Assembly (NCBI GenBank): GCA_965651815.1
Contig: CBFGTJ010000085.1
Location: 1 to 12,840 of the forward strand
DNA length: 12,840 nt
DNA from: CBFGTJ01 sp965651815
Lineage (GTDB): Bacteria; Actinomycetota; Acidimicrobiia; Acidimicrobiales; Microtrichaceae
Reading direction: 5' to 3'
The stretch's first letter is position 1. Every line of letters begins with the position of its first letter. The position numbers were made by a program, and so were the translations under genes. Positions 6,228 through 12,512 of this stretch are shown here, in pieces. The notes beneath the pieces were generated by a model. It did not search any database. It was not told where the DNA came from and saw only the letters and a program-made list of their open reading frames with translations.

Positions 6228-6794
6228 TCAGCCGTTCGACGACGGGAACACCGTGTAGCTGATCAGGTCCTCGCCGTCGGCGGACTGCGTCGTGCCGATC
6301 ATCACCTGCCACGTGCCGTTGTCGTAGGAGGCGCTGAAGGTCGTGGTGTCGCCGTAGTTCCCGGTGGACTTGTGCTGCTCGGTCCAGCCGTCCGCCACGA
6401 ACCGGGCGGCGAGCTCCTCGAAGACCTTCCCGGCGTCACCGGGGACGGTGCCGGCCGCGTTGAACCCCGCGTCGCCGTCGGTCTCGGTGGCGAGCGCCGA
6501 CTTCACCTCGAAGTCGTCGGGCACGGGGATCTCCTCGGGCCACCCCTCGGGCAGCTTGCCGCCGCCCAGCGAGAAGCTGGTGGAGCCGTCGTCGGTCTCG
6601 AACGAGAACTCGCCGGACTCGGAGTCGATGCTCACGTCGACGCCCTCGCCCGACGCCGACTCCGCGATCTTCTCGGCGATCCGGTCGGCAGCCTTGTCGG
6701 AGCTGCAGGCCGCGGCGCCGAGCGCGAGGGGGATGGACAACGCTCCCAGCGCGAGCGCGCGGAGACGGTGCGGGACGGGCAAGGACATCCTCAT
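6228..6794 (-). CDS. putative secreted lipoprotein of unknown function
   Basis: The 188-residue product starts with a basic N-terminus and hydrophobic core (residues 9-29) ending in LGAAAC, with Cys30 as the probable lipidated residue followed by SSDKAADR. The mature part is Asp/Glu/Ser/Gly-rich. It has a short amphipathic helix (AADRIAEKIAESASG), a beta-rich acidic stretch, a PEEIPVPDDF motif seen in various actinobacterial lipoproteins, then an alpha/beta domain (VFEELAARFVADGWTEQHK, WQVMIGTTQSADGEDLISYTVF). It should sit on the outer face of the membrane; no function can be assigned. The ATG at 6794 follows AAAGG by 3 bases; a second ATG at 6788 (MSLPVPHR) has better spacing from the same site and is equally possible. 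It converges with the microprotein gene, with 22 bases between the stops. Confidence 0.75.
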   Translation of the reverse strand: MRMSLPVPHRLRALALGALSIPLALGAAACSSDKAADRIAEKIAESASGEGVDVSIDSESGEFSFETDDGSTSFSLGGGKLPEGWPEEIPVPDDFEVKSALATETDGDAGFNAAGTVPGDAGKVFEELAARFVADGWTEQHKSTGNYGDTTTFSASYDNGTWQVMIGTTQSADGEDLISYTVFPSSNG

Positions 6795-6877
6795 CGGCCT
6801 TTCGTGTCGATCGGCTGGTTGGTGGACCACATCCGTGTAGCACGTCGATGCGGACATGGGATCCATCGGCGTTTCGG

Positions 6878-6896
6878 CGCGGGAGCTGAACCCGCG
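6878..6896. repeat. hairpin in the divergent lipoprotein/lpdA intergenic region
   Basis: CGCGGG (6878-6883) and CCCGCG (6891-6896) form a perfect 6-base stem around AGCTGAA. It lies in the 174-base gap between divergent genes and upstream of the mapped lpdA -10 hexamer, so it is not part of the lpdA message. It may be a protein-binding dyad or chance in GC-rich DNA. Apart from this and the lpdA promoter, nothing else was recognised in the gap. Confidence 0.25.
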
Positions 6897-6955
6897 GGGT
6901 CGCAGGCGGCCGCGACGGGCCGATCCGCGCGGTCTTGGCCTCGTGCGGCGATGGG

Positions 6956-6961
6956 TAGGCT
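6956..6961 (+). promoter_or_regulatory. -10 hexamer TAGGCT of lpdA
   Basis: TAGGCT fits TAnnnT and is separated by 7 bases from the GTG at 6969. No Shine-Dalgarno sequence is present, so lpdA is probably leaderless. A weak -35-like TTGGCC lies at 6935-6940 with a short 15-base spacer. Confidence 0.55.
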
Positions 6962-6968
6962 CGGCCTC

Positions 6969-8387
6969 GTGGAGCAGACGAACCAGGACCAGCAGCACTT
7001 CGATGTCGTGGTGATCGGAGGTGGTCCCGGCGGCTATGCCGCAGCCCTCTACGGAGCCTCCGCAGGCCTCGACGTCGCACTCGTCGAGTACGACAAGGTG
7101 GGCGGCACGTGCCTCCACCGCGGTTGCATCCCGGCGAAGGAGCTGCTGGAGACCGCGGCGATCGTGCGCACGGTGAAGCACGCCGGCGACTTCGGGGTGA
7201 TGGTGGAGCCGCAGTCCCTCGACTGGGGCCGCACCCTCGAGCGCAAGCAGGCGGTGATCGACAAGCTCGCCGGCGGCGTCGTCGGCCTGCTCAAGAACCG
7301 CAAGGTCACGATCTTCGACGGGAAGGGCACCCTCGCGCCCGGCCGCACGGTCGAGATCACCGGCAACGACGGGTCGACCGCGACCGTCACCGGCGACGCG
7401 GTCATCCTCGCGAGCGGTTCGGTGCCGCGGGTGCTGCCCGGCTTCGAGCCCGACGGCCGGCTCGTGGTCACCTCCGACGAGTTCTTCGAGCTGCCGCACG
7501 TCCCGCGCCGCGCGGTCGTGATCGGTGGCGGGGCGATCGGCTGTGAGTTCGCGTCGACCCTGGCGGACCTCGGCGCGTCGGTCACGATCCTCGAGGCCCT
7601 GCCGAAGATCCTCCCCGGCTGCGACGACGACGTCACCCGCGTCGTGCTGCAGTCGTTCCGCAAGAAGGGCATCGAGGTGCGCACCGACGTCGCGGTGAAG
7701 GAGCACCAGCCCAACGGCGAGGGCACCACCGTGCACTTCGGGGACGGCGAGTCGATCGAGACCGACCTCGTGGTGCTCGCCGTGGGCCGCGTCCCCACCA
7801 CCGACGGCCTGCTGCGCGAGGGCACCGGGGTGACGATCGGCGAGCGCGGCCACATCGAGGTCGACGGGCGCTGCCGCACCGGCGTGGAGGGCGTGTGGGC
7901 CGTCGGCGACGTCATCAACACCCCGCAGCTCGCGCACGTCGGCTTCGCGGAGGCGATCGTCGCGATCAAGGACCTCCTCGGTGAGTCCCCGGTCGGCGTC
8001 GACTACGACCGCGTGCCGTGGGCGATCTACAGCCACCCCGAGGTCGCGTTCGCCGGCTACTCCGAGGCGGCCGCCAAGGAGGCCGGCCACGACGTCGTGA
8101 CCTCGCGGCACCGCTTCGGCGGCAACAGCCGTGCGCAGATCCTCGGTGAGACCGACGGCCTGGTGAAGATCATCGCCGAGAAGGGCGCGGACGGCCGGGC
8201 CGGGCGCATCCTCGGCGTGCACATGGTGGGGCCGTGGGTGACCGAACAGCTCTCCGGTGGGTATCTGGCTGTGAACTGGGAAGCCACCGTGGACGAGGTC
8301 GCCGAGTTCCTCCAGCCGCACCCGTCGCTGACCGAGCTGTTCGGCGAGTCGGTCCTGTCCCTCACGGGACGATCGCTCCACGGTTGA
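6969..8387 (+). CDS. lpdA: dihydrolipoamide dehydrogenase (E3)
   Basis: E3 reoxidises the dihydrolipoyl arm of 2-oxo-acid dehydrogenase complexes (and of the glycine cleavage system), passing electrons to NAD. The 472-residue product has the FAD motif VVIGGGPGGYAAA (residues 14-26), the redox disulfide GGTCLHRGC with Cys48 and Cys53, and the NAD motif VVIGGGAIGCEFASTLADLG (near 180-200). It also has the second FAD contact VEGVWAVGDV and the C-terminal active-site pair His451/Glu456 in HPSLTE. The usual HAHPTLSE is QPHPSLTE here, keeping the catalytic His. Length is normal. The GTG at 6969 starts 11 codons before the FAD fold and sits at leaderless distance from TAGGCT; no later in-frame start before the GGGPGG motif looks better. 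It is followed 98 bases later by its E2 partner. Confidence 0.95.
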   Translation: MEQTNQDQQHFDVVVIGGGPGGYAAALYGASAGLDVALVEYDKVGGTCLHRGCIPAKELLETAAIVRTVKHAGDFGVMVEPQSLDWGRTLERKQAVIDKLAGGVVGLLKNRKVTIFDGKGTLAPGRTVEITGNDGSTATVTGDAVILASGSVPRVLPGFEPDGRLVVTSDEFFELPHVPRRAVVIGGGAIGCEFASTLADLGASVTILEALPKILPGCDDDVTRVVLQSFRKKGIEVRTDVAVKEHQPNGEGTTVHFGDGESIETDLVVLAVGRVPTTDGLLREGTGVTIGERGHIEVDGRCRTGVEGVWAVGDVINTPQLAHVGFAEAIVAIKDLLGESPVGVDYDRVPWAIYSHPEVAFAGYSEAAAKEAGHDVVTSRHRFGGNSRAQILGETDGLVKIIAEKGADGRAGRILGVHMVGPWVTEQLSGGYLAVNWEATVDEVAEFLQPHPSLTELFGESVLSLTGRSLHG

Positions 8388-8406
8388 CGCCCACGTCGGG
8401 GAACAA

Positions 8407-8430
8407 GACAAGTTCGAGACAAGTTACTGT
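8407..8430 (+). promoter_or_regulatory. GACAAGTT direct repeats and possible -10 before sucB
   Basis: GACAAGTT occurs at 8407-8414 and again at 8418-8425, start-to-start 11 bases, i.e. one helical turn. The second copy runs into TACTGT (8425-8430), which fits TAnnnT and could be the -10 of a sucB promoter giving a leader of about 50 bases. The arrangement suggests a regulator or sigma-factor contact on one DNA face. This is the most AT-rich patch in the 98-base lpdA-sucB gap. Confidence 0.4.
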
Positions 8431-8441
8431 GAGCTGATACC

Positions 8442-8459
8442 GGGCACACCGTGGTGCCC
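8442..8459 (+). other. hairpin in the sucB leader
   Basis: GGGCAC (8442-8447) pairs with GTGCCC (8454-8459) over a 6-base loop. It ends 14 bases before the AAGGGA ribosome site (8474-8479) of sucB. It could attenuate readthrough from lpdA, protect the 5' end, or be incidental; no T-run follows. Confidence 0.3.
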
Positions 8460-8485
8460 CTGAGCGACATCCGAAGGGACCGAGA

Positions 8486-9922
8486 ATGGCCGACATCGTG
8501 ATGCCCCAGCTGGGGGAGTCCGTCACCGAGGGCACCATCACCCGATGGTTCAAGTCGGTGGGAGACACCGTCACCGAGGACGAGCCGCTCTTCGAGGTCT
8601 CCACGGACAAGGTCGACACCGAGGTCCCCGCGCCGGTGGGCGGCGTGCTCAGCGAGATCCGGGTCCAGGAGGGCGACACCGTCGAGGTGGGCACGGTCCT
8701 CGCCGTGGTCGGCGACTCGGCCGACGGCGGCGGTGCCGCACCGGCGGAGGCGCCACCGGCGGAGGCTCCCGCGCCAGAGGCTCCCGCAGCGGAGGCCCCC
8801 GCTGCGGAGGCTCCTGCTCCCGCTCCCGCACCGGCACCCGCTCCCGCACCGGCACCGGCACCCGCACCCGCTCCCGCACCGGCACCGGCACCCGCACCCG
8901 CTCCCGCACCGGCACCCGCTGCGGCCTCCTCGAACGGCGGCCCGGCCGCCGGGCAGCTCCTGTCGCCGCTCGTGCGCCGGCTGGTCGAGGAGCACCAGCT
9001 CGACCCCTCGACGATCCAGGGCACCGGCGTGGGGGGCCGGATCACCCGTGAGGACGTGCTCGCGGTGATCGACGCTCGCGCCACCGGCGCCGCGGCACCC
9101 ACCGCGCCCGCACCTGCAGCCCCGGCTCCGGCCCCCGCCCCCGCCCCGGCGGCGACGGCGCCGGCACCTGCCCGCCAGGTGCCCAGCGTGCCGCCCGTGG
9201 TGCCCGGCAGCGGCGACCGCGTCGAGCAGCTCAACAACATCCGCCGCCTGACCGGCGAGGCGATGGTCGCCTCCAAGCAGACCGCCCCGCACGTCATCAC
9301 CGCGGTCGAGGTCGACTTCGAGCGCGTCGAGCAGGTGCGTCGGGCGGTCAGGGAGGACTTCCGGGCCGAGGAGGGCTTCTCGCTCACCTACCTGCCGTTC
9401 ATCGCTCGGGCCGTCGTCGACGCCCTGGCCGAGTTCCCCCACATGAACGCCTCGATGGGCGACGGGGAGATCGTGCTCCACGACGGTGTGCACCTCTCGG
9501 TCGCGGTGGACCTCGACTTCCAGGGCCTGCTCGCGCCGGTGGTGCGGGACGCGCACGACAAGCGCCTGCGGGCGATCGCCCGGGACATCAGGGACCTGGC
9601 CGACCGCGCCCGCTCCAAGCGCCTGTCGCCCGACGAGCTCTCCGGCGGCACGTTCACGATCTCGAACTCCGGCAGCTACGGCACCCTGCTCGTCGCGCCG
9701 ATCATCAACCAGCCGCAGGTCGCGATCCTCTCCACCGACGGGGTGTCGCGACGCCCGGTCGTCGTGGAGGACGAGTTCGGCAACGAGACCATCGGCATCC
9801 ACTCGATCGGCAACCTGACCCTCTCCTGGGACCACCGCGCGTTCGACGGTGCGTACGCCGCCGCGTTCATGGCGCGCCTGCGGGAGATCATCGAGACCCG
9901 CGACTGGTCCACGGAGCTCTGA
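8486..9922 (+). CDS. sucB: 2-oxo-acid dehydrogenase E2, dihydrolipoyl acyltransferase (succinyltransferase type)
   Basis: This is the E2 core that carries acyl groups on a swinging lipoyl arm. The 478-residue product has one lipoyl domain (1-77, lipoylated Lys42 in STDKVDTEV) and a long Ala/Pro/Glu linker (about 80-150). The E3/E1-binding domain is at about 157-197 (LSPLVRRLVEEHQLD...GRITREDVLAVI), then a second Ala-Pro linker, and the acyltransferase domain is at about 238-478 with active-site DHRAFDG (Asp449, His450, Arg451). Many actinobacterial SucB/DlaT proteins have two or more lipoyl domains; this one has one. The MPQLGESVTEGTI start favours the 2-oxoglutarate dehydrogenase type, but a branched-chain E2 is possible because no E1 is nearby. 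AAGGGA lies 6 bases before the ATG. Neighbours are E3 upstream and lipoate-assembly enzymes 8 bases downstream. Confidence 0.9.
   Translation: MADIVMPQLGESVTEGTITRWFKSVGDTVTEDEPLFEVSTDKVDTEVPAPVGGVLSEIRVQEGDTVEVGTVLAVVGDSADGGGAAPAEAPPAEAPAPEAPAAEAPAAEAPAPAPAPAPAPAPAPAPAPAPAPAPAPAPAPAPAPAAASSNGGPAAGQLLSPLVRRLVEEHQLDPSTIQGTGVGGRITREDVLAVIDARATGAAAPTAPAPAAPAPAPAPAPAATAPAPARQVPSVPPVVPGSGDRVEQLNNIRRLTGEAMVASKQTAPHVITAVEVDFERVEQVRRAVREDFRAEEGFSLTYLPFIARAVVDALAEFPHMNASMGDGEIVLHDGVHLSVAVDLDFQGLLAPVVRDAHDKRLRAIARDIRDLADRARSKRLSPDELSGGTFTISNSGSYGTLLVAPIINQPQVAILSTDGVSRRPVVVEDEFGNETIGIHSIGNLTLSWDHRAFDGAYAAAFMARLREIIETRDWSTEL
8841..8916 (+). repeat. 30-bp tandem repeat encoding the Ala-Pro linker
   Basis: A 30-base unit beginning CTCCCGCACCGG is present in two exact copies (8841-8870 and 8871-8900), followed by a 16-base partial copy (8901-8916); an 18-base near-copy precedes it at 8823-8840. 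The unit is a multiple of 3 and encodes five Ala-Pro pairs, so copy changes lengthen or shorten the E2 linker without shifting the frame. Confidence 0.85.
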
Positions 9923-9930
9923 GGGGTCCG

Positions 9931-11700
9931 ATGGCGGCCTCCGCTGCGGCGACCTCCGGCACCGCGGAGGTCGCCGCGCCCGCCCTGCTGAGGGGGACGG
10001 GGGCACCGCTGCGCGTCCGCTGGCTCGGCACGGTCCGGTACCACGAGGCGTGGGCGCTGCAGCGGGCGCTGCACGCGGACGCGGCGGGGACCGGTGACGA
10101 CCGGCTGCTGCTGCTCGAGCACCCGCCCACCTACACCCTCGGCCGCAACGCGGACCGCTCGCACGTGCTCGGCGACCCGGCCGAGCACGGCATCGAGCTG
10201 ATCGAGGTCGACCGCGGCGGCGACGTCACCTACCACGGCCCCGGGCAGCTGGTCGCGTACCCGATCGTCACCCTCCCGCCGAAGGGCGCGGCCGGCGGTC
10301 CGCCCGACACCCCGGCGTACGTGGCGACCCTCGAGCAGGTCCTCATCGAGGTGCTCGCCGCGCTCGGGCTGCCCGGCGCCGGCCGCCACCACGGCTACCC
10401 GGGGGTCTGGGTCGACCCGAACACGCCCTCGGCCCGCAAGGTCGCCGCCATCGGCGTGCGCATCGAGCGGGGCCGCACCCTCCACGGCGTGGCCCTCAAC
10501 GTCGCACCCGACCTGGGGCACTTCGAGCACATCATCCCGTGCGGCATCCGCGAGCACGGCGTGACCTCGATGGCCGCGGAGGGCGTGCACGTCGAGATGC
10601 GCGAGGTCGTCGACGCCTTCGCCGAGCGGTTCGCCGCGCTCTGGGGCCCCTCGTCGGTGGAGCGCTCCGACGTCGTGTGGCGCTCACGGGAGGTCGACCT
10701 CGCACCGTTCAGCCGCGGGGCCGGCCCGGGCGTGCCCACCGGCGGTGCGAACCGCCGACCCGGCGACCGCGACGGCGAGGGGACACCGGTCCGGTTGCTC
10801 GGCCGCCTCGCCGAGGCGGGCGTCTCCGGAGGGGTCGAGCTCACCGACCGCAAGCCCGAGTGGATGCGCGCCCCGGTCCGCCACGACCGCCGCGTGCTCG
10901 AGCTCAAGCACACGATCCGCGACCTCGACCTGGTCACCGTGTGCGAGGAGGCCGGCTGCCCGAACCTGTCCGAGTGCTGGTCGGAGGGGACCGCGACGTT
11001 CATGGTCTGCGGCGAGCGCTGCACCCGCGCCTGCGGGTTCTGCCTCGTCGACACCCGCCACCCCGAACCGCTCGACCCGGACGAGCCGGGCCGGGTGGCC
11101 GCCGCGGTCGAGCGGATGGGCCTCGACTTCGCGGTGATCACGATGGTCGCCCGCGACGACCTGCCCGACGGGGGCGCCGCGCACGTGGCGGACACGATCC
11201 GCGCGATCCGCGAGCGGCGGCCCGGCACCCAGGTCGAGGCGTTGATCTCGGACCTCCGGGGCGACCCCGACGCCCTGGCGACCGTCGTCGCGGCGCGGCC
11301 CGACGTGCTGAACCACAACATCGAGACGGTCGCCCGCCTCCAGCGCGCGGTGCGGCCCTCCGCGTCGTACGCACGGTCGCTCGCCGTGCTGTCGCTCGGC
11401 GCGCAGGCCGGCCTGACGACCAAGTCGGGCCTGGTGCTCGGCATGGGCGAGACCGAGGACGAGGTCGCCGCGACGCTCGCGGACCTCGCGGCGGTCGGCG
11501 TGTCGATCGTGACGATCGGCCAGTACCTGCGACCCACGTCCCACCACCTCCCGGTCGCCCGGTGGTGGGAGCCGGCCGACTTCGACCGGTTCGCGCGCCT
11601 CGGCGAGGAGCTGGGCATCGCGCACGTGGAGTCGAGCCCGTTCACCCGGTCCAGCTACCACGCACGCGGCAGCGCACAGGCCGCGGAGGCACGCCGCTGA
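9931..11700 (+). CDS. lipB-lipA: LipB-LipA fusion: octanoyltransferase and lipoyl synthase in one reading frame
   Basis: One uninterrupted frame of 589 residues covers both steps of lipoyl assembly. Residues about 25-265 are LipB, which moves octanoyl from acyl carrier protein to the E2 lysine. They include RGGDVTYHGPGQL (95-107) and the catalytic pair Lys170 (KVAAIG) and Cys204 (IPCGI), 34 residues apart as in M. tuberculosis LipB. Residues about 300-589 are LipA, the radical-SAM enzyme that inserts two sulfurs. They include the auxiliary-cluster cysteines 338, 343 and 349 (CEEAGCPNLSEC), the radical-SAM CTRACGFC with Cys364, 368 and 371, and the C-terminal RSSYHA (573-578). A linker of about 40 residues (265-305), rich in Gly, Pro and Arg, joins them. 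Start: ATG 8 bases after the sucB stop with AGGGG before it. LipB and LipA are normally separate genes. An internal GTG near 10732 could also yield LipA alone. Confidence 0.92.
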   Translation: MAASAAATSGTAEVAAPALLRGTGAPLRVRWLGTVRYHEAWALQRALHADAAGTGDDRLLLLEHPPTYTLGRNADRSHVLGDPAEHGIELIEVDRGGDVTYHGPGQLVAYPIVTLPPKGAAGGPPDTPAYVATLEQVLIEVLAALGLPGAGRHHGYPGVWVDPNTPSARKVAAIGVRIERGRTLHGVALNVAPDLGHFEHIIPCGIREHGVTSMAAEGVHVEMREVVDAFAERFAALWGPSSVERSDVVWRSREVDLAPFSRGAGPGVPTGGANRRPGDRDGEGTPVRLLGRLAEAGVSGGVELTDRKPEWMRAPVRHDRRVLELKHTIRDLDLVTVCEEAGCPNLSECWSEGTATFMVCGERCTRACGFCLVDTRHPEPLDPDEPGRVAAAVERMGLDFAVITMVARDDLPDGGAAHVADTIRAIRERRPGTQVEALISDLRGDPDALATVVAARPDVLNHNIETVARLQRAVRPSASYARSLAVLSLGAQAGLTTKSGLVLGMGETEDEVAATLADLAAVGVSIVTIGQYLRPTSHHLPVARWWEPADFDRFARLGEELGIAHVESSPFTRSSYHARGSAQAAEARR

Positions 11701-12452
11701 TGGGTCTCGTCGCGAAGAAGCCCCAGACCGTCCACCGCCAGCAGACCGGCGGCCAGGTCGAGAACCCCCGCCCGGAGTACGCGACCGGCACCGTCCACCA
11801 CGACGCGGTCCTCGAGGACGGCACCGTGGTGCACCACCGACAGGTCTTCGACCGGGGGCTGCTCGTCGAATGGGAGCGCACCGAGGAGCCCGGGCCCTGG
11901 GCGCTGGTGCGCCCGGGCGATCCGTTCCAGCCCTTCGCCGGCGAGGACGGACCGGGCGTCGGGGACGTGCAGGTCCGCCTCGGCGACGAGCTGCTCCCGC
12001 TGCCGGCCGCGGACGACCTCGCGGCGGAGGGGTGGGACGAGCTGCCGTACGTGCCGGACGCGACGGCGAGACTGCGCTTCGAGCTGACCGCCAGCCCGGT
12101 GGGGCTGCAGCGCATCGACGTGCGCTACCAGGACGGCCGCCGGGCGAGCGCCGAGCTCGTGGAGGAGTGGGCGGGCACACGTGAGGGCGAGCCGGCGCAC
12201 GACGCGCCCGAGCTGTCGGTGACGATGAGCTGGCGCAACTACCTGCGCATGCGCGCCGGGGAGCTCGACCCGCTCGAGGCGATCGAGGACGGCGGCGTCG
12301 TCGACGCCCGCTGGACCCTCCTGCTCCTGCTGCACGGCCTGCTCCAGCAGCCCCGGTACGTGGAGATCTACCGCTCGCTGCCGGTCATGCCGGCGGAGCT
12401 GGGCTGGTGGGGCGAGGTCGCCCCGTTCGTGCCCGAGCGCCGCTCGTTCTGA
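11700..12452 (+). CDS. uncharacterised protein with SCP2-like C-terminal region
   Basis: The 250-residue product starts at an ATG that overlaps the lipA stop by one base (TGATG), so it is translationally coupled. The N-terminus is basic (MGLVAKKPQTVHRQQ), followed by a region rich in acidic and aromatic residues that I do not recognise. From about residue 170 the pattern ELSVTMSWRNYLRMRAGELD, PLEAIEDGGVVDARWTLLLL, LHGLLQQPRYVEIYRSL resembles the sterol-carrier SCP2 fold (strand, GxLDPxxAxxxGxV helix-strand, terminal helix). SCP2-like domains bind fatty acyl groups and lipids, which would be compatible with octanoyl handling, but that link is an inference. No signal peptide is seen; the one long hydrophobic stretch (WTLLLLLHGLL) is a buried helix more likely than a membrane span. 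It is the last gene of the run; a weak hairpin follows its stop. Confidence 0.7.
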   Translation: MGLVAKKPQTVHRQQTGGQVENPRPEYATGTVHHDAVLEDGTVVHHRQVFDRGLLVEWERTEEPGPWALVRPGDPFQPFAGEDGPGVGDVQVRLGDELLPLPAADDLAAEGWDELPYVPDATARLRFELTASPVGLQRIDVRYQDGRRASAELVEEWAGTREGEPAHDAPELSVTMSWRNYLRMRAGELDPLEAIEDGGVVDARWTLLLLLHGLLQQPRYVEIYRSLPVMPAELGWWGEVAPFVPERRSF

Positions 12453-12470
12453 CGCCGCGGACCTCCGGCG
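12453..12470 (+). terminator. weak hairpin after the lipoyl cluster
   Basis: CGCCG (12453-12457) pairs with CGGCG (12466-12470) across 8 bases. The stem is short and lacks a T-run, so terminator status is doubtful; position directly behind the last stop is the only other support. Confidence 0.2.
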
Positions 12471-12472
12471 CG

Positions 12473-12478
12473 TAAACT
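12473..12478 (+). promoter_or_regulatory. -10 hexamer TAAACT of the acyl-CoA dehydrogenase gene
   Basis: TAAACT fits TAnnnT and overlaps the left arm of the operator. A transcript from about 12485 would carry a leader of roughly 28 bases including the GAGGTG ribosome site at 12503-12508. Confidence 0.4.
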
Positions 12479-12495
12479 TGACCGGTCGGTCAAGT
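12476..12495. promoter_or_regulatory. palindromic operator (TetR type) before the acyl-CoA dehydrogenase
   Basis: ACTTGACCG-GT-CGGTCAAGT is a perfect 9-base inverted repeat with a 2-base spacer. Its core TTGACCG-NN-CGGTCAA is identical to the site at 661-676. It lies 17 bases before the GTG at 12513 and overlaps the -10 hexamer, so binding should repress. The shared sequence argues for one TetR-family regulator of acyl-CoA metabolism acting on both genes. Confidence 0.85.
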
Positions 12496-12512
12496 AACCC
12501 CCGAGGTGTGGC

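Noticed and set aside
6850..6869. ATGG-GAT-CCAT and GATG/CATC dyads in the lipoprotein/lpdA gap as an operator
   Set aside because: Arms are only four bases and no second copy occurs elsewhere in the window; compatible with chance.
6795..8411. Minus-strand frame running from beyond lpdA into the lipoprotein, suggesting a 727-residue protein
   Set aside because: The upstream part is antisense to lpdA with shadow composition; the real start is fixed by the signal peptide and AAAGG site near 6794.
8457..8485. Riboswitch in the sucB leader
   Set aside because: Only one short hairpin and about 50 bases of leader are available, with no conserved core of a known riboswitch class.
8362..9387. Gly/Ala repeat frame on the minus strand opposite sucB (GAGAGAG run)
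   Set aside because: It is the complement of the (Ala-Pro)n linker DNA, not an independent gene.
10539..11699. N-terminal extension of the SCP2-like ORF through the lipA region
   Set aside because: The extension is an Arg-rich out-of-frame shadow of LipB-LipA; the coupled ATG at 11700 is the sensible start.
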